This document shows positions 30,249 through 36,664 of a stretch of 51,037 bases of DNA, in pieces. The notes beneath the pieces are model-generated. The model was not told where the DNA came from and searched no databases. It saw only the letters and a list, made by a program, of their open reading frames with translations. The translations under genes and the position numbers were made by a program. How positions within the stretch are numbered: position 1 is the first letter of the stretch; the number at the start of each line of letters is the position of its first letter. This DNA is from a virus: the IMG/VR virus record IMGVR_UViG_3300036851_000137, positions 1-51,037 of that record. The stretch is one strand, 5' to 3'.

Positions 30249-30556
30249 GCAAACCAAAATGGACACCTGGGCCTTGGCCGGTTGTGCGAGAAGATTTGCG
30301 CGGCGGCTGCTATTGGTGCGGCGTCGTGATCCCTGGTCTGGAAGAGGGGTTTGCCCTGCACGCAGACGATAACGGCGAAGCCAATGCTCACCTGATCGCC
30401 GCCGCCCCGGATCTCTACGATGCACTACACAAGATCATCGAAGGGTCAGTTACGGTCGCAGCATCACCAGATACGGTGTCAGCTATTGAGGATCTGATGG
30501 AGCTGTTTCGCACTATTGGTCAACCCGCTCTTGCCAAAGCCCGAGGTGAGCCATGA
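30245..30556 (+). CDS. WTPGPW-type phage protein, second copy
   Basis: 103 aa. MSKPKWTPGPWPVVREDLRG with CYWCGVVIPG and ANAHLIAAAPDLYDALHKII. Same family as 16365-16682, and both end ALAKARGEP followed by an ATGACC overlap. This copy has a CYWC pair absent from the other. The role of the family is unknown. Confidence 0.85.
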   Translation: MSKPKWTPGPWPVVREDLRGGCYWCGVVIPGLEEGFALHADDNGEANAHLIAAAPDLYDALHKIIEGSVTVAASPDTVSAIEDLMELFRTIGQPALAKARGEP

Positions 30557-30616
30557 CCTACCGTTTCCCGCGAAGGGCGCGACGAGATTTATCCAAACGC
30601 ACGAGGTCGCCACAAA

Positions 30617-30793
30617 ATGCCAGAACCTAAGGTCTGGACGAAAGCTGAAATCATGCATGTTATGATGACGGAATGGGAGGAGGCGATGAACGATGCGATT
30701 GCTCGCGGTATTAAGCGACCAGTAGCAGTTGAGTTGATCGAATTGATGTATCTCGCGCTTGAGGAACGCGGGTTGATCCAAGAGCAGCCATGA
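30617..30793 (+). CDS. 58-aa hypothetical protein
   Basis: ATG 30617 in CACAAAATGCC, with no strong ribosome site. An acidic helical protein (KAEIMHVMMTEWEEAMNDAI, then VAVELIELMYLALEER) with five Met. Its TGA overlaps the HNH gene start. A 25-codon frame at 30553-30630 precedes it and may couple translation. Function unknown. Confidence 0.65.
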   Translation: MPEPKVWTKAEIMHVMMTEWEEAMNDAIARGIKRPVAVELIELMYLALEERGLIQEQP

Positions 30794-31452
30794 CCGCCAA
30801 CGAGAAGGCGCCCTACGATTGGGAGAACGAGATATCGACATTAACCGGTCCCGATCGCCGCAAAAGAAATAGGCTGGTAATAGAGTTACGGCGGCAGGGC
30901 AAACCGCCCACGTGCGAACATTGTGAGAAAGCCATACCTGCCCGCAACCGTTTTTGCTCTATGAGATGTCGCGTTGATTTCGCAGCAAGCCCCGAACGCA
31001 TCGTTGAGCGCTTTTGGCACGGGTTCAAAACGGGTGCGCCAGAAGATTGTTGGTCATGGCAGGGGATGATAAGCCACGGCGGCTATGGCATACTTTCGCA
31101 ACCCCCTCGTCGATTGTGGGTAGCCTCGCGAGTAAGCTGGGAAATACATTTCGGCGTAATTCCCACCGGATTATTCGTTTGTCATCATTGCGATAACCGC
31201 CGATGCGTTAATCCCTCTCATTTATTTTTAGGCACGGCAAAAGACAATACGCAAGATATGTTGAGGAAAGGACGGCATCGAGCGCCAATGACGCGCGGTG
31301 AAAAAATAGGTCTCGCGAAATTGACGGAAGCACAGATCCCATTAATACGTTCTGATCCCCGATCATCTCGTAAAATAGCGCCAGAATACGGCGTTAGCTA
31401 TAGAACGATTGTTTCAGTCAAAAGCCGGGAGACATGGGGCCACGTGCCGTGA
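30790..31452 (+). CDS. HNH endonuclease with N-terminal zinc finger
   Basis: 220 aa. A treble-clef-like finger CEHCEKAIPARNRFCSMRC lies at about residues 42-60. The HNH_3 core is WEIHFGVIPTGLFVCHHCDN followed by RRCVNPSHLFLGTAKDNTQD; the catalytic His-Asn-His set is visible. A C-terminal helix-turn-helix (RSSRKIAPEYGVSYRTIVSV) follows. This is the build of free-standing phage homing endonucleases. Unlike most, it is coupled to both neighbours (ATGA and GTGA overlaps), so it has been domesticated into the operon or inserted precisely. Confidence 0.88.
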   Translation: MTANEKAPYDWENEISTLTGPDRRKRNRLVIELRRQGKPPTCEHCEKAIPARNRFCSMRCRVDFAASPERIVERFWHGFKTGAPEDCWSWQGMISHGGYGILSQPPRRLWVASRVSWEIHFGVIPTGLFVCHHCDNRRCVNPSHLFLGTAKDNTQDMLRKGRHRAPMTRGEKIGLAKLTEAQIPLIRSDPRSSRKIAPEYGVSYRTIVSVKSRETWGHVP

Positions 31453-31667
31453 CGAAAATTGATTGGAACGAGGAAATGAAAATCCTAGAAGCCCGCCTCG
31501 CGGGCCATCTAACCGACGAAGAGACAGCCGCGCGGCTGGCGGCGATCGACCGGCTGACCGCGCCGCTGCATCGCATACATCGCGAGCGTGTATGGCAATC
31601 GGTCCTCGGGCTGATCGGCTCCGGTGTGATCGCGGTCCTCACCGTGCTCGCGTTCGTGGCGCTATAA
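31449..31667 (+). CDS. 72-aa tail-anchored membrane protein
   Basis: GTG 31449 overlaps the HNH stop by GTGA. A helical charged part (DWNEEMKILEARLAGHLTDE) is followed by a C-terminal membrane helix (VLGLIGSGVIAVLTVLAFVA) with no tail, so the bulk faces the cytoplasm. Function unknown; the topology is that of small exclusion or anti-holin proteins. Confidence 0.65.
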   Translation: MTKIDWNEEMKILEARLAGHLTDEETAARLAAIDRLTAPLHRIHRERVWQSVLGLIGSGVIAVLTVLAFVAL

Positions 31668-31679
31668 GCGAATTCAAGT

Positions 31680-31844
31680 ATGCCTGATATTTTTTCGCGA
31701 TGTTACGGTTGCGGCCGAAAATTGAGTTGGTGGTCTCACTATATCAGTCCCAACATCTATTGTGAGGAATGTAATGGCAGACATCGGAAAGCCGATCAAG
31801 CGTTACACGGTAGTTCCGCTATCGGAGCCAGTACCGGAAACTAA
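31680..31844 (+). CDS. 54-aa zinc-finger microprotein
   Basis: ATG 31680. CYGCGRKLSWWSHYISPNIY and CEEC give a four-Cys site of the kind seen in small phage zinc proteins. The last 71 nt overlap the next gene in another frame. No ribosome site is obvious. The Cys spacing (CxxC-N16-CxxC) supports a real product. Confidence 0.6.
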   Translation: MPDIFSRCYGCGRKLSWWSHYISPNIYCEECNGRHRKADQALHGSSAIGASTGN

Positions 31845-31905
31845 GGAACCACAGCAAGCGCCGGCCCCGGAGCGCGAACGGCAGCCAGAACGGCAGCCAG
31901 CATGA
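31774..31905 (+). CDS. 43-aa proline-rich microprotein (MADIGKPIKR type)
   Basis: ATG 31774 with GAGGAATGTA upstream. MADIGKPIKRYTVVPLSEPV, then PETKEPQQAPAPERERQPER. Short proteins with this start and a Pro/Glu tail occur before similar neighbours in other phages. It overlaps the zinc-finger gene by 71 nt in a different frame and the next gene by ATGA. Confidence 0.65.
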   Translation: MADIGKPIKRYTVVPLSEPVPETKEPQQAPAPERERQPERQPA

Positions 31906-32405
31906 CACCGGAACAATTATACGCACAATATCTAGCACTACAACACACGCAAGCCTTTGGCATTCCCTCTGCACAGCTTGCGCAATCTGCGCAAAATACG
32001 CCAGCCATACCTTTGCCGCGCGTCGATATGCAAGTGCTTGATCTGATCGGCTGGCGCGCATGGCGGATCACGCCGACCGGCTACCTTCAAAGCGCCGTTG
32101 TCGAAACGATCTGGCTGCCAGGCTCACCAATGATCGGCGAGGTCGGTGATCACAATGGGAAGGGCGTTCACGCTTACAAGACGCGAAACGATGCCCTCGC
32201 CTACGCTATGAGTGGCGCACGTGTGGCTCTAGGTTCTGTGCTGCTTTGGGGAGAAGTCGTCGAGCATGAACGCGGCTATCGCGCGGCGCGGGCCAAAATT
32301 CATTCAATCGATGACATAACATGGGATACCGAACCACCGTGGAGCGATACTGTGGGAAAGGCGCTCGCTTTTCTACGGAAGCGTTACGTCGTATCCGGCG
32401 AGTGA
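31902..32405 (+). CDS. Conserved phage hypothetical protein (GWRAW type)
   Basis: 167 aa. LIGWRAWRITPTGYLQSAVV, IWLPGSPMIGEVGDHNGKGV with HAYKTRNDALAYA, and VLLWGEVVEHERGYRAARAK followed by IHSIDD. This block order is common in phage early genes; the function is unknown. The C-terminal 30 residues form a basic helix. A TTAAGGACACC leader follows for the next gene. Confidence 0.8.
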   Translation: MTPEQLYAQYLALQHTQAFGIPSAQLAQSAQNTPAIPLPRVDMQVLDLIGWRAWRITPTGYLQSAVVETIWLPGSPMIGEVGDHNGKGVHAYKTRNDALAYAMSGARVALGSVLLWGEVVEHERGYRAARAKIHSIDDITWDTEPPWSDTVGKALAFLRKRYVVSGE

Positions 32406-32436
32406 CGATAAGCGGTATTAAGGACACCTATTCCTA

Positions 32437-32733
32437 ATGGCCACATGTACTACCGAATCGATTGCTATATGGTTCAATCAATGGTTAGCGCGACCTATTG
32501 ACGATAGGGATCGGGTTATTATACAGGGGACCCTGCATTGTCTTGACCACCCCGAAGATGTAGAACGTGCTAACGACAGATATAGGCCAGAAACTGCGGT
32601 CGTTAGACTTCTGTCTGTAATTTGCACCTGCGGTCGCATCGTTCATGTCGGGGAAGTTCTGGAGAATACCCGCGAAGTTGATTGTATATGCGGACGGCGG
32701 TATCAGGTCACACCCGCTCATAATCAACGCTAA
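32437..32733 (+). CDS. 98-aa protein with zinc-ribbon C-terminus
   Basis: ATG 32437. A helical N-terminal part (IWFNQWLARPIDDRDRVIIQ, LHCLDHPEDVERAN) is followed by CTCGRIVHVGEVLENTREVD and CICGRRYQV, a four-Cys ribbon. It is the last gene of the rightward operon; genes converge on it from 32840. The 106-nt gap that follows shows no terminator with a T-run. Confidence 0.65.
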   Translation: MATCTTESIAIWFNQWLARPIDDRDRVIIQGTLHCLDHPEDVERANDRYRPETAVVRLLSVICTCGRIVHVGEVLENTREVDCICGRRYQVTPAHNQR

Positions 32734-32839
32734 GAGCACGATACCGAGATGAGCATCCGAGAAGCGCAGGACGAACGGGGTTCCTACCTGATTGTTCGAT
32801 GCCCGAACTCGCGGTGAAGCTGGGCGAGGCGCGGAGTCG

Positions 32840-33019
32840 TCAGGACGCCTGAAGCGCCTTGTGAGCCTCGTCGAGCGCGGCGTCAAACGCGGCCCGTTCC
32901 TCGGGCGTCGGCGCGGTCTCGCTGCTGAAGAGATCCCAAATCTGTTTGACGGCCTCGATTGTCTGTGGCATCGCGGCGAGGATCTGGAGCAGAAGCGGCA
33001 GGAGCACGGCGATAGGCAT
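32840..33019 (-). CDS. 59-aa small membrane-associated protein
   Basis: ATG 33019 with GAGGTAATCAGCC. MPIAVLLPLLLQILAAMPQT is an N-terminal hydrophobic helix; the rest is an acidic helix (APTPEERAAFDAALDEAHKA). It is the last gene of the lysis block. The type is common near phage lysis genes; function unproven. Confidence 0.65.
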   Translation of the reverse strand: MPIAVLLPLLLQILAAMPQTIEAVKQIWDLFSSETAPTPEERAAFDAALDEAHKALQAS

Positions 33020-33025
33020 GGCTGA

Positions 33026-33346
33026 TTACCTCACAGGAATAACGGATTGAAGGTTCTTGATCGCGGTGAGCGCGGACCCTAGCATGGCCTCGTTCTGTTC
33101 GGCGGCCTTGACCGCAGCATATGCCTGGTTATCAGCGTCCTTGATCCGCTGGACAGTCGCCGGATCGGAACACGGCGGCGGCGCAACCGTGCAGCGCGGC
33201 TGGCTGGTGTAGATCAAAGCCAACCGCTCGGCGGTCGTAAGACTGACGACGGCGGCCGCGACCTTGGAGCTGACGCTACCGCCGCCCGTACCGGCACAGT
33301 TTGCCAGAATGAACAATACAGGGAGCATAACGGCAAGGCGTTTCAT
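33026..33346 (-). CDS. Lipoprotein
   Basis: 106 aa. The signal peptide MKRLAVMLPVLFILANCAGT has lipobox LANC, Cys at residue 17. The mature part is Gly/Ser-rich then helical (TVQRIKDADNQAYAAVKAAE). Its ATG overlaps the stop of the Acb2 3' remnant by ATGA, so before the LAGLIDADG insertion it was coupled directly to the Acb2 gene. It might act at the outer membrane, in lysis or exclusion. Confidence 0.78.
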   Translation of the reverse strand: MKRLAVMLPVLFILANCAGTGGGSVSSKVAAAVVSLTTAERLALIYTSQPRCTVAPPPCSDPATVQRIKDADNQAYAAVKAAEQNEAMLGSALTAIKNLQSVIPVR

Positions 33347-33408
33347 GTGCGCGGACTCCCATCGGGATTGCGGGTGACCGCGATGTTGATAAGTTCAGGC
33401 TGCTTCAT
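33343..33408 (-). pseudogene. Displaced 3' end of the Acb2-type gene
   Basis: 22 codons from ATG 33408: MKQPELINIAVTRNPDGSPRT. The last 15 codons (NIAVTRNPDGSPRT-stop) repeat the C-terminus of the Acb2 homologue upstream (NQAITRNPDGSPRS-stop) at the protein level, with many synonymous differences in DNA. Family members read MWANIAVTRNPDGSPR, so this is the original terminus, cut off by the LAGLIDADG gene. It still overlaps the lipoprotein start by ATGA and may be translated as a coupling peptide. Confidence 0.8.
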
Positions 33409-33820
33409 TATCGGTGCCCCTTCGGTTGTGGTGCCGAATTTGCTGTGCTAGAGCACCGCGATACGCGACGATGTTCTCCGGCACAACCTTTCGAGTAGTT
33501 GTGGATGTCGCTGCGTGCGCGATAAAAAGCTCGGCCTGCAAACTCTTGATTTTCAGGTAGGGAAGGCAGGCAGCCAAAATAATGGCCCCAGCCTGTGGCC
33601 CCACCTTCCAGACAAATTCCTGCTTCCATCGCAGCGGGCGCTTCCCCACTCTATGCACGCGGCCACCAAATGTCTGCTGTATCCAAAGCAACGCGCCCTC
33701 ATGGCTGTTGTAGACACAGCAAATCGGATGATCCCGGCCCCTGTGGGAAACGATCGTAACGGACCCCTCGCCGTCTATTAAGCCGGCCAAGTAGGCAAGG
33801 TCCGTCTCGGCCCAGTTCAT
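33395..33820 (-). CDS. LAGLIDADG homing endonuclease inserted at the Acb2 gene
   Basis: 141 aa with one LAGLIDADG motif (LAYLAGLIDGEGSVTIV, residues 8-24), so it would act as a dimer. GALLWIQQTFGGRVHRVGKR and WKQEFVWKVGPQAGAIILAA are the usual later blocks. ATG 33820 overlaps the Acb2 stop by ATGA; its TGA (33395) lies within the displaced Acb2 terminus. It is a free-standing mobile gene that brought a replacement 3' end for its target. Confidence 0.9.
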   Translation of the reverse strand: MNWAETDLAYLAGLIDGEGSVTIVSHRGRDHPICCVYNSHEGALLWIQQTFGGRVHRVGKRPLRWKQEFVWKVGPQAGAIILAACLPYLKIKSLQAELFIAHAATSTTTRKVVPENIVAYRGALAQQIRHHNRRGTDNEAA

Positions 33821-34038
33821 GATCTCGGAGACCCGTCAGGGTTCCTCGTAATTGCTTGGTTTGCCCACATACCGCAGTCGCGAAGCTGGCGCAGCAGGTA
33901 GGTTTTGTCGGGGCCGTCTGGTATCCAAGGTTCGATCGTGTCCGTAAACGCTTTGAATGCATCGCGTATTGCACCCATTGTGTTCATCTGTTCATCGGTG
34001 GGCTTGAGATATTGGAATGTCGAGTGATGCAGGGCCAT
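33817..34038 (-). CDS. Acb2/Tad1-type anti-CBASS protein homologue
   Basis: 73 aa from ATG 34038 with GGAGATCCG. FQYLKPTDEQMNTMGAIRDA, then IPDGPDKTYLLRQLRDCGMW and NQAITRNPDGSPRS. This matches the helical-hairpin family (DUF7681) annotated as Acb2/Tad1-like. Characterised Acb2 proteins form hexamers that sequester cyclic di- and trinucleotides made by CBASS, and some also bind Thoeris signals. The penultimate block differs from relatives (NQAITR instead of NIAVTR) because the 3' end was replaced during LAGLIDADG insertion. Whether it still binds nucleotides cannot be read from the sequence. Confidence 0.82.
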   Translation of the reverse strand: MALHHSTFQYLKPTDEQMNTMGAIRDAFKAFTDTIEPWIPDGPDKTYLLRQLRDCGMWANQAITRNPDGSPRS

Positions 34039-34049
34039 CGGATCTCCTT

Positions 34050-34157
34050 TCAGTTTCCATAGAGAGCGAGCGGCCCGCCAGCGGCGAACACCAGCAGCAG
34101 CACGAGCACGACGGCGAGGCCGATGAGGACGTAAAGCCAGTAAGGGCGCTGGTTCAC
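34050..34157 (-). CDS. 35-aa membrane microprotein
   Basis: GTG 34157 overlaps the preceding TGA by GTGA. NQRPYWLYVLIGLAVVLVLL followed by LVFAAGGPLALYGN: one membrane helix and little else. Part of a run of small membrane proteins before the holin-like gene. Function unknown. Confidence 0.6.
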   Translation of the reverse strand: MNQRPYWLYVLIGLAVVLVLLLVFAAGGPLALYGN

Positions 34158-34312
34158 CGGATCGGCGCTCCGAAGACCCCCCAGCCGAGTAGCCCGAGCA
34201 GAATGTAAATCAGTAGCCAAGGCGCGTGCCCCTGATTGAGCGGCCAATTCCAGAATCCGGTGAACACTAGCGAGATCACGTACAAGATCCAGAACCATAT
34301 GCCTGCGGTCAT
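34154..34312 (-). CDS. 52-aa two-helix membrane protein
   Basis: ATG 34312. MTAGIWFWILYVISLVFTGF and APWLLIYILLGLLGWGVFGA are membrane helices joined by a short polar loop (WNWPLNQGH). Overlaps the next gene by GTGA. The size and topology fit an accessory holin or exclusion protein; no family recognised. Confidence 0.65.
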   Translation of the reverse strand: MTAGIWFWILYVISLVFTGFWNWPLNQGHAPWLLIYILLGLLGWGVFGAPIR

Positions 34313-34322
34313 AGCGGTTCTC

Positions 34323-34733
34323 CTATGGGGTCACGGGCGCTGGTTGCGGTCGCACGTCAACCGGCACGGACGGTGCGGCAGCGGCCTCGGTCGCCGGCAC
34401 TCGCGTCGCGATGTTGTCTAGCCCCTTAGCCGTGACCGTGACCGTGACCGGCATCGGCGTTCCCGCCTTCATGGTGGCCTCAGCCGACGCCTTTGCCGCC
34501 GCGACCTCCGCAAGCCGTGCTGCCTTGATCGCGGCGATTTTCTGCCAGGCCGACCATACCAGCGTCGCGAGCATGGCGGCAGCCGTGACGGCCATCTGGA
34601 TCTGGTCCCCGCTCACCGTCAGTGCCCAGGTGAACCCGAGCCCGCTCGCGATCTGGAGAAGACCTCGGACGACCGCCCCCATGATCGGTAGATAGGGCTT
34701 GATCCAATCGGCGATCGTCAGGTCGTTACCCAT
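34323..34733 (-). CDS. Holin-like membrane protein
   Basis: 136 aa from ATG 34733 with GGAGAACGGAA. MGNDLTIADWIKPYLPIMGA, VVRGLLQIASGLGFTWALTV and MAVTAAAMLATLVWSAWQKI form two to three membrane segments ending in the W-S-x-W-x-K motif seen in Pam3-gp28-type putative holins. A 65-residue Ala/Thr/Pro-rich tail follows, with a GACCGT triple repeat in the DNA encoding TVTVTA. It would form the lesion that releases the lysozyme encoded at 35601. The tail is longer than usual. Confidence 0.65.
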   Translation of the reverse strand: MGNDLTIADWIKPYLPIMGAVVRGLLQIASGLGFTWALTVSGDQIQMAVTAAAMLATLVWSAWQKIAAIKAARLAEVAAAKASAEATMKAGTPMPVTVTVTAKGLDNIATRVPATEAAAAPSVPVDVRPQPAPVTP

Positions 34734-34900
34734 TTCCGTTCTCCAGAAAGGTTCAAACACCAAACGCGAGCCCACGGCAGCCAAATCGGGTAGAAGACGA
34801 TATACCGCATCGACCAGATTGCCCATGCAATCGCCACCCAGCACAGCACGTCAGCCTGAGCGTCAAGAACGGCAGGGTCATGGAGCCAGCGACGGATCAT
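34718..34900 (-). CDS. 60-aa membrane protein
   Basis: ATG 34900, in an ATGA overlap with the small lipoprotein gene. ADVLCWVAIAWAIWSMRYIV and FYPIWLPWARVWCLNLSG form one long or two short membrane segments rich in Trp. The 3' end overlaps the holin-like gene by 16 nt. Function unknown. Confidence 0.6.
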   Translation of the reverse strand: MIRRWLHDPAVLDAQADVLCWVAIAWAIWSMRYIVFYPIWLPWARVWCLNLSGERKWVTT

Positions 34901-34998
34901 CGTCCCTCGCAATAGATCGGCCCGATAGGCTGCACTCGCTCGCAGGAGCAGCCGGACAGGATGAGTAGAAGACTTAGGATGGCTGCGAGGCGGATCAT
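34897..34998 (-). CDS. 33-aa lipoprotein, outer-spanin-like
   Basis: MIRLAAILSLLLILSGCSCE: signal peptide with lipobox LSGC (Cys at 17), followed by a 16-residue mature peptide VQPIGPIYCEGR. A tiny mature lipoprotein in the lysis block is typical of Rz1-type outer spanins, though the Pro-rich region is short. ATGA overlaps on both sides. Confidence 0.6.
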   Translation of the reverse strand: MIRLAAILSLLLILSGCSCERVQPIGPIYCEGR

Positions 34999-35087
34999 CT
35001 CAGCCGTGGGAACACGACGAAGATCATCAGGATCTCCGCACCTACGATAGACAGGGACACGGCCGCGATGAGCAGATCGTAGGCCAT
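34995..35087 (-). CDS. 30-aa membrane microprotein
   Basis: ATG 35087: MAYDLLIAAVSLSIVGAEIL followed by MIFVVFPRLR. One membrane helix with a basic end. It is coupled to the lipoprotein gene by ATGA. Too short for family recognition. Confidence 0.5.
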   Translation of the reverse strand: MAYDLLIAAVSLSIVGAEILMIFVVFPRLR

Positions 35088-35089
35088 GA

Positions 35090-35347
35090 CTATTCGCTCG
35101 TCCCGTTACGCTCGGAGGTGAACTGCGGCGGGTGCAGCTCGGGGAACGCCTCGACGATTGCGTGGGCTACCTCGCGATAATGGTCGGCCTGACATTTTGA
35201 GCACGTATATGAGTGGGGATCGCTGACGAAGGGGCAATCGCCGGAATGCTCGATCGCGGCCAGGATTGCGTCGGCGTTGCCGCCATCATCTGCGATTATC
35301 AACAAGCGAGCGATCTTTTCGGCGTTGATCTCGGCTACGGTCTTCAT
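35090..35347 (-). CDS. 85-aa hypothetical protein with Cys motif
   Basis: ATG 35347 with GAGGACAGTGAG. MKTVAEINAEKIARLLIIAD, then DCPFVSDPHSYTCSKCQADH, which gives three Cys and a His for a possible zinc site, and a helix HYREVAHAIVEAFPEL. Soluble; function unknown. Confidence 0.65.
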   Translation of the reverse strand: MKTVAEINAEKIARLLIIADDGGNADAILAAIEHSGDCPFVSDPHSYTCSKCQADHYREVAHAIVEAFPELHPPQFTSERNGTSE

Positions 35348-35357
35348 CTCACTGTCC

Positions 35358-35588
35358 TCACTCCCTCGGCGGATTCCTGGCCCCGGCAAACAGTGCCAAT
35401 GCAGCGGCCAGGGCTGCCGCCAACGCCTCGGACAGGCGATTCTCGGCATCGCACTTCCGTCCGGCCTCGATCATCGCCGACAGGTTCCACCAACAGGTGA
35501 CGACGCTGCCGACGACGATCACCACGTAGGCCAGGATAACCGCCGCCACCAGATAGAACGACCAGCGGAGAAGGTCGAAGGGCGGCAT
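35358..35588 (-). CDS. 76-aa membrane protein, possible inner spanin
   Basis: ATG 35588. The first 35 residues hold a membrane helix (SFYLVAAVILAYVVIVVGSV). The remainder is an Ala/Leu-rich helix (AENRLSEALAAALAAALALF) after GRKCD. An N-in anchor plus a periplasmic helix is the layout of inner spanins, but it is short. It follows the lysozyme gene, where spanins usually lie. Confidence 0.55.
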   Translation of the reverse strand: MPPFDLLRWSFYLVAAVILAYVVIVVGSVVTCWWNLSAMIEAGRKCDAENRLSEALAAALAAALALFAGARNPPRE

Positions 35589-35600
35589 CGGTTGCCACGG

Positions 35601-36329
35601 CTATTTCTTCGCGAGGTCAGCGGGTGGCAGGAACCCTGCAGCGGCATCAATCATCCGTTTCAGCAGTTCGACCTGCTCTCGGGTCCGCACGACCATGTAG
35701 ACGACGAAGTGGTCCTCGTGGAGAGAGATGATCGGATCAATCACTGGTGGAAACAGCGGAGTCGGTTCTGGAGGAACAGGAACCGGGACAGGCACGAGAG
35801 GTGGTTCTGGCAACGGCGCTGGTTCCTGCACGATCGGGAGTGCGGCAAGCCCTGCCGCGTACCGGGCCGGGAATGTCTTGTCGGACAGGGAGGTCCAGGT
35901 CGGCTGAAGAATACCGCCGATATCATCCAACCGACCGGCGATCAACTCCGCCCGCAGCGACAATCCCGTTCGCGCTCGGAAGTCACTCTGGGCCAGCAGC
36001 CAGCAGCCCCAATCCTGATCCCCAGGATTGCGAAAATTCGGCACCGAGCCGGTTGGGAACATCGCCACGGTGCCCTTCCAGGTTCTCGGCTGGAATTGGT
36101 AGCGACCCGAAGCATGCGAGTTGTCTTTGCCAGCCCAATCAGGAAAGCCGAAATGTCCCTTCAGGTCAGGAAATTTCTCGAACGATCCACCGCCATAGAA
36201 GATGAAGTAGGGCGAGATGCCCTCTGCCTTCGCGGACGGATCGCTCTCTCCTCTCGCGATGGCGATCAGAAGTGCCCGCGCCTCACGCGGGAGATTGGCC
36301 GCCGGCAGGATGATACCTGGATCACTCAT
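35601..36329 (-). CDS. Endolysin: lysozyme-like domain with Pro-rich linker
   Basis: 242 aa. Residues 15-105: LLIAIARGESDPSAKAEGIS with the catalytic-type Glu, YFIFYGGGSFEKFPD, SHASGRYQFQPRTWKGTV. This matches lambda-R-like muramidase/transglycosylase folds (GxYQ...TW block). Residues 170-205 are a VPVPVPVPPEP linker, followed by a C-terminal helical segment (REQVELLKRMIDAAAGFLPP). No signal peptide is seen, so release depends on the holin. Cuts cell-wall glycan at lysis. ATG 36329 overlaps the upstream stop by ATGA. Confidence 0.82.
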   Translation of the reverse strand: MSDPGIILPAANLPREARALLIAIARGESDPSAKAEGISPYFIFYGGGSFEKFPDLKGHFGFPDWAGKDNSHASGRYQFQPRTWKGTVAMFPTGSVPNFRNPGDQDWGCWLLAQSDFRARTGLSLRAELIAGRLDDIGGILQPTWTSLSDKTFPARYAAGLAALPIVQEPAPLPEPPLVPVPVPVPPEPTPLFPPVIDPIISLHEDHFVVYMVVRTREQVELLKRMIDAAAGFLPPADLAKK

Positions 36330-36664
36330 TTAGTGTCCTCTTCGCGAGCGACTGAACACATTATTTCAAAAATTTCCCCGGCTCCGCTTTCATATGAATC
36401 AAAACGGTTATCGTACCTGATAAGCTCTAACGCCCCTGCCTTGATCATCGGCGGGGTTGGCTTACGAGGCACGATTTCATAGCCCGCCTCGGCCAGCGCT
36501 GCCTCATATGCGTCAATTGCTGCACAACTCAGATACGGCCAAGCATCACCCAGCGATCCGACAAGTACGCGCTCCAAAGAATGTAAGTTAAAGAAAGGTT
36601 GTGCCGCACGTATCTTCATTGCCTTCGTCACTTTTTGCGCGATCATGCTTTCTGGATCACTCAT
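36326..36664 (-). CDS. 112-aa hypothetical protein
   Basis: ATG 36664 overlaps the micro-membrane gene stop by ATGA. MSDPESMIAQKVTKAMKIRA, then WPYLSCAAIDAYEAALAEAG and YEIVPRKPTPPMIKAGALEL. The YEIVPxxPTxxM block is frequent in phage-encoded small proteins with no known function. Ends in an acidic segment. Confidence 0.7.
   Translation of the reverse strand: MSDPESMIAQKVTKAMKIRAAQPFFNLHSLERVLVGSLGDAWPYLSCAAIDAYEAALAEAGYEIVPRKPTPPMIKAGALELIRYDNRFDSYESGAGEIFEIMCSVAREEDTK

Noticed and set aside
30553-30630. 25-codon basic frame after the second WTPGPW gene
   Set aside because: It overlaps by ATGA, but its composition (Arg-rich, no motif) is what a random high-GC frame gives. Left as a possible coupling frame only.
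32734-32839. Terminator between the convergent operons
   Set aside because: A short AGGCG...CGCCT inverted repeat exists but there is no T-run on either strand.
34432-34455. GACCGT tandem repeat
   Set aside because: Encodes TVTVTA in the tail of the holin-like protein; ordinary low-complexity coding sequence.
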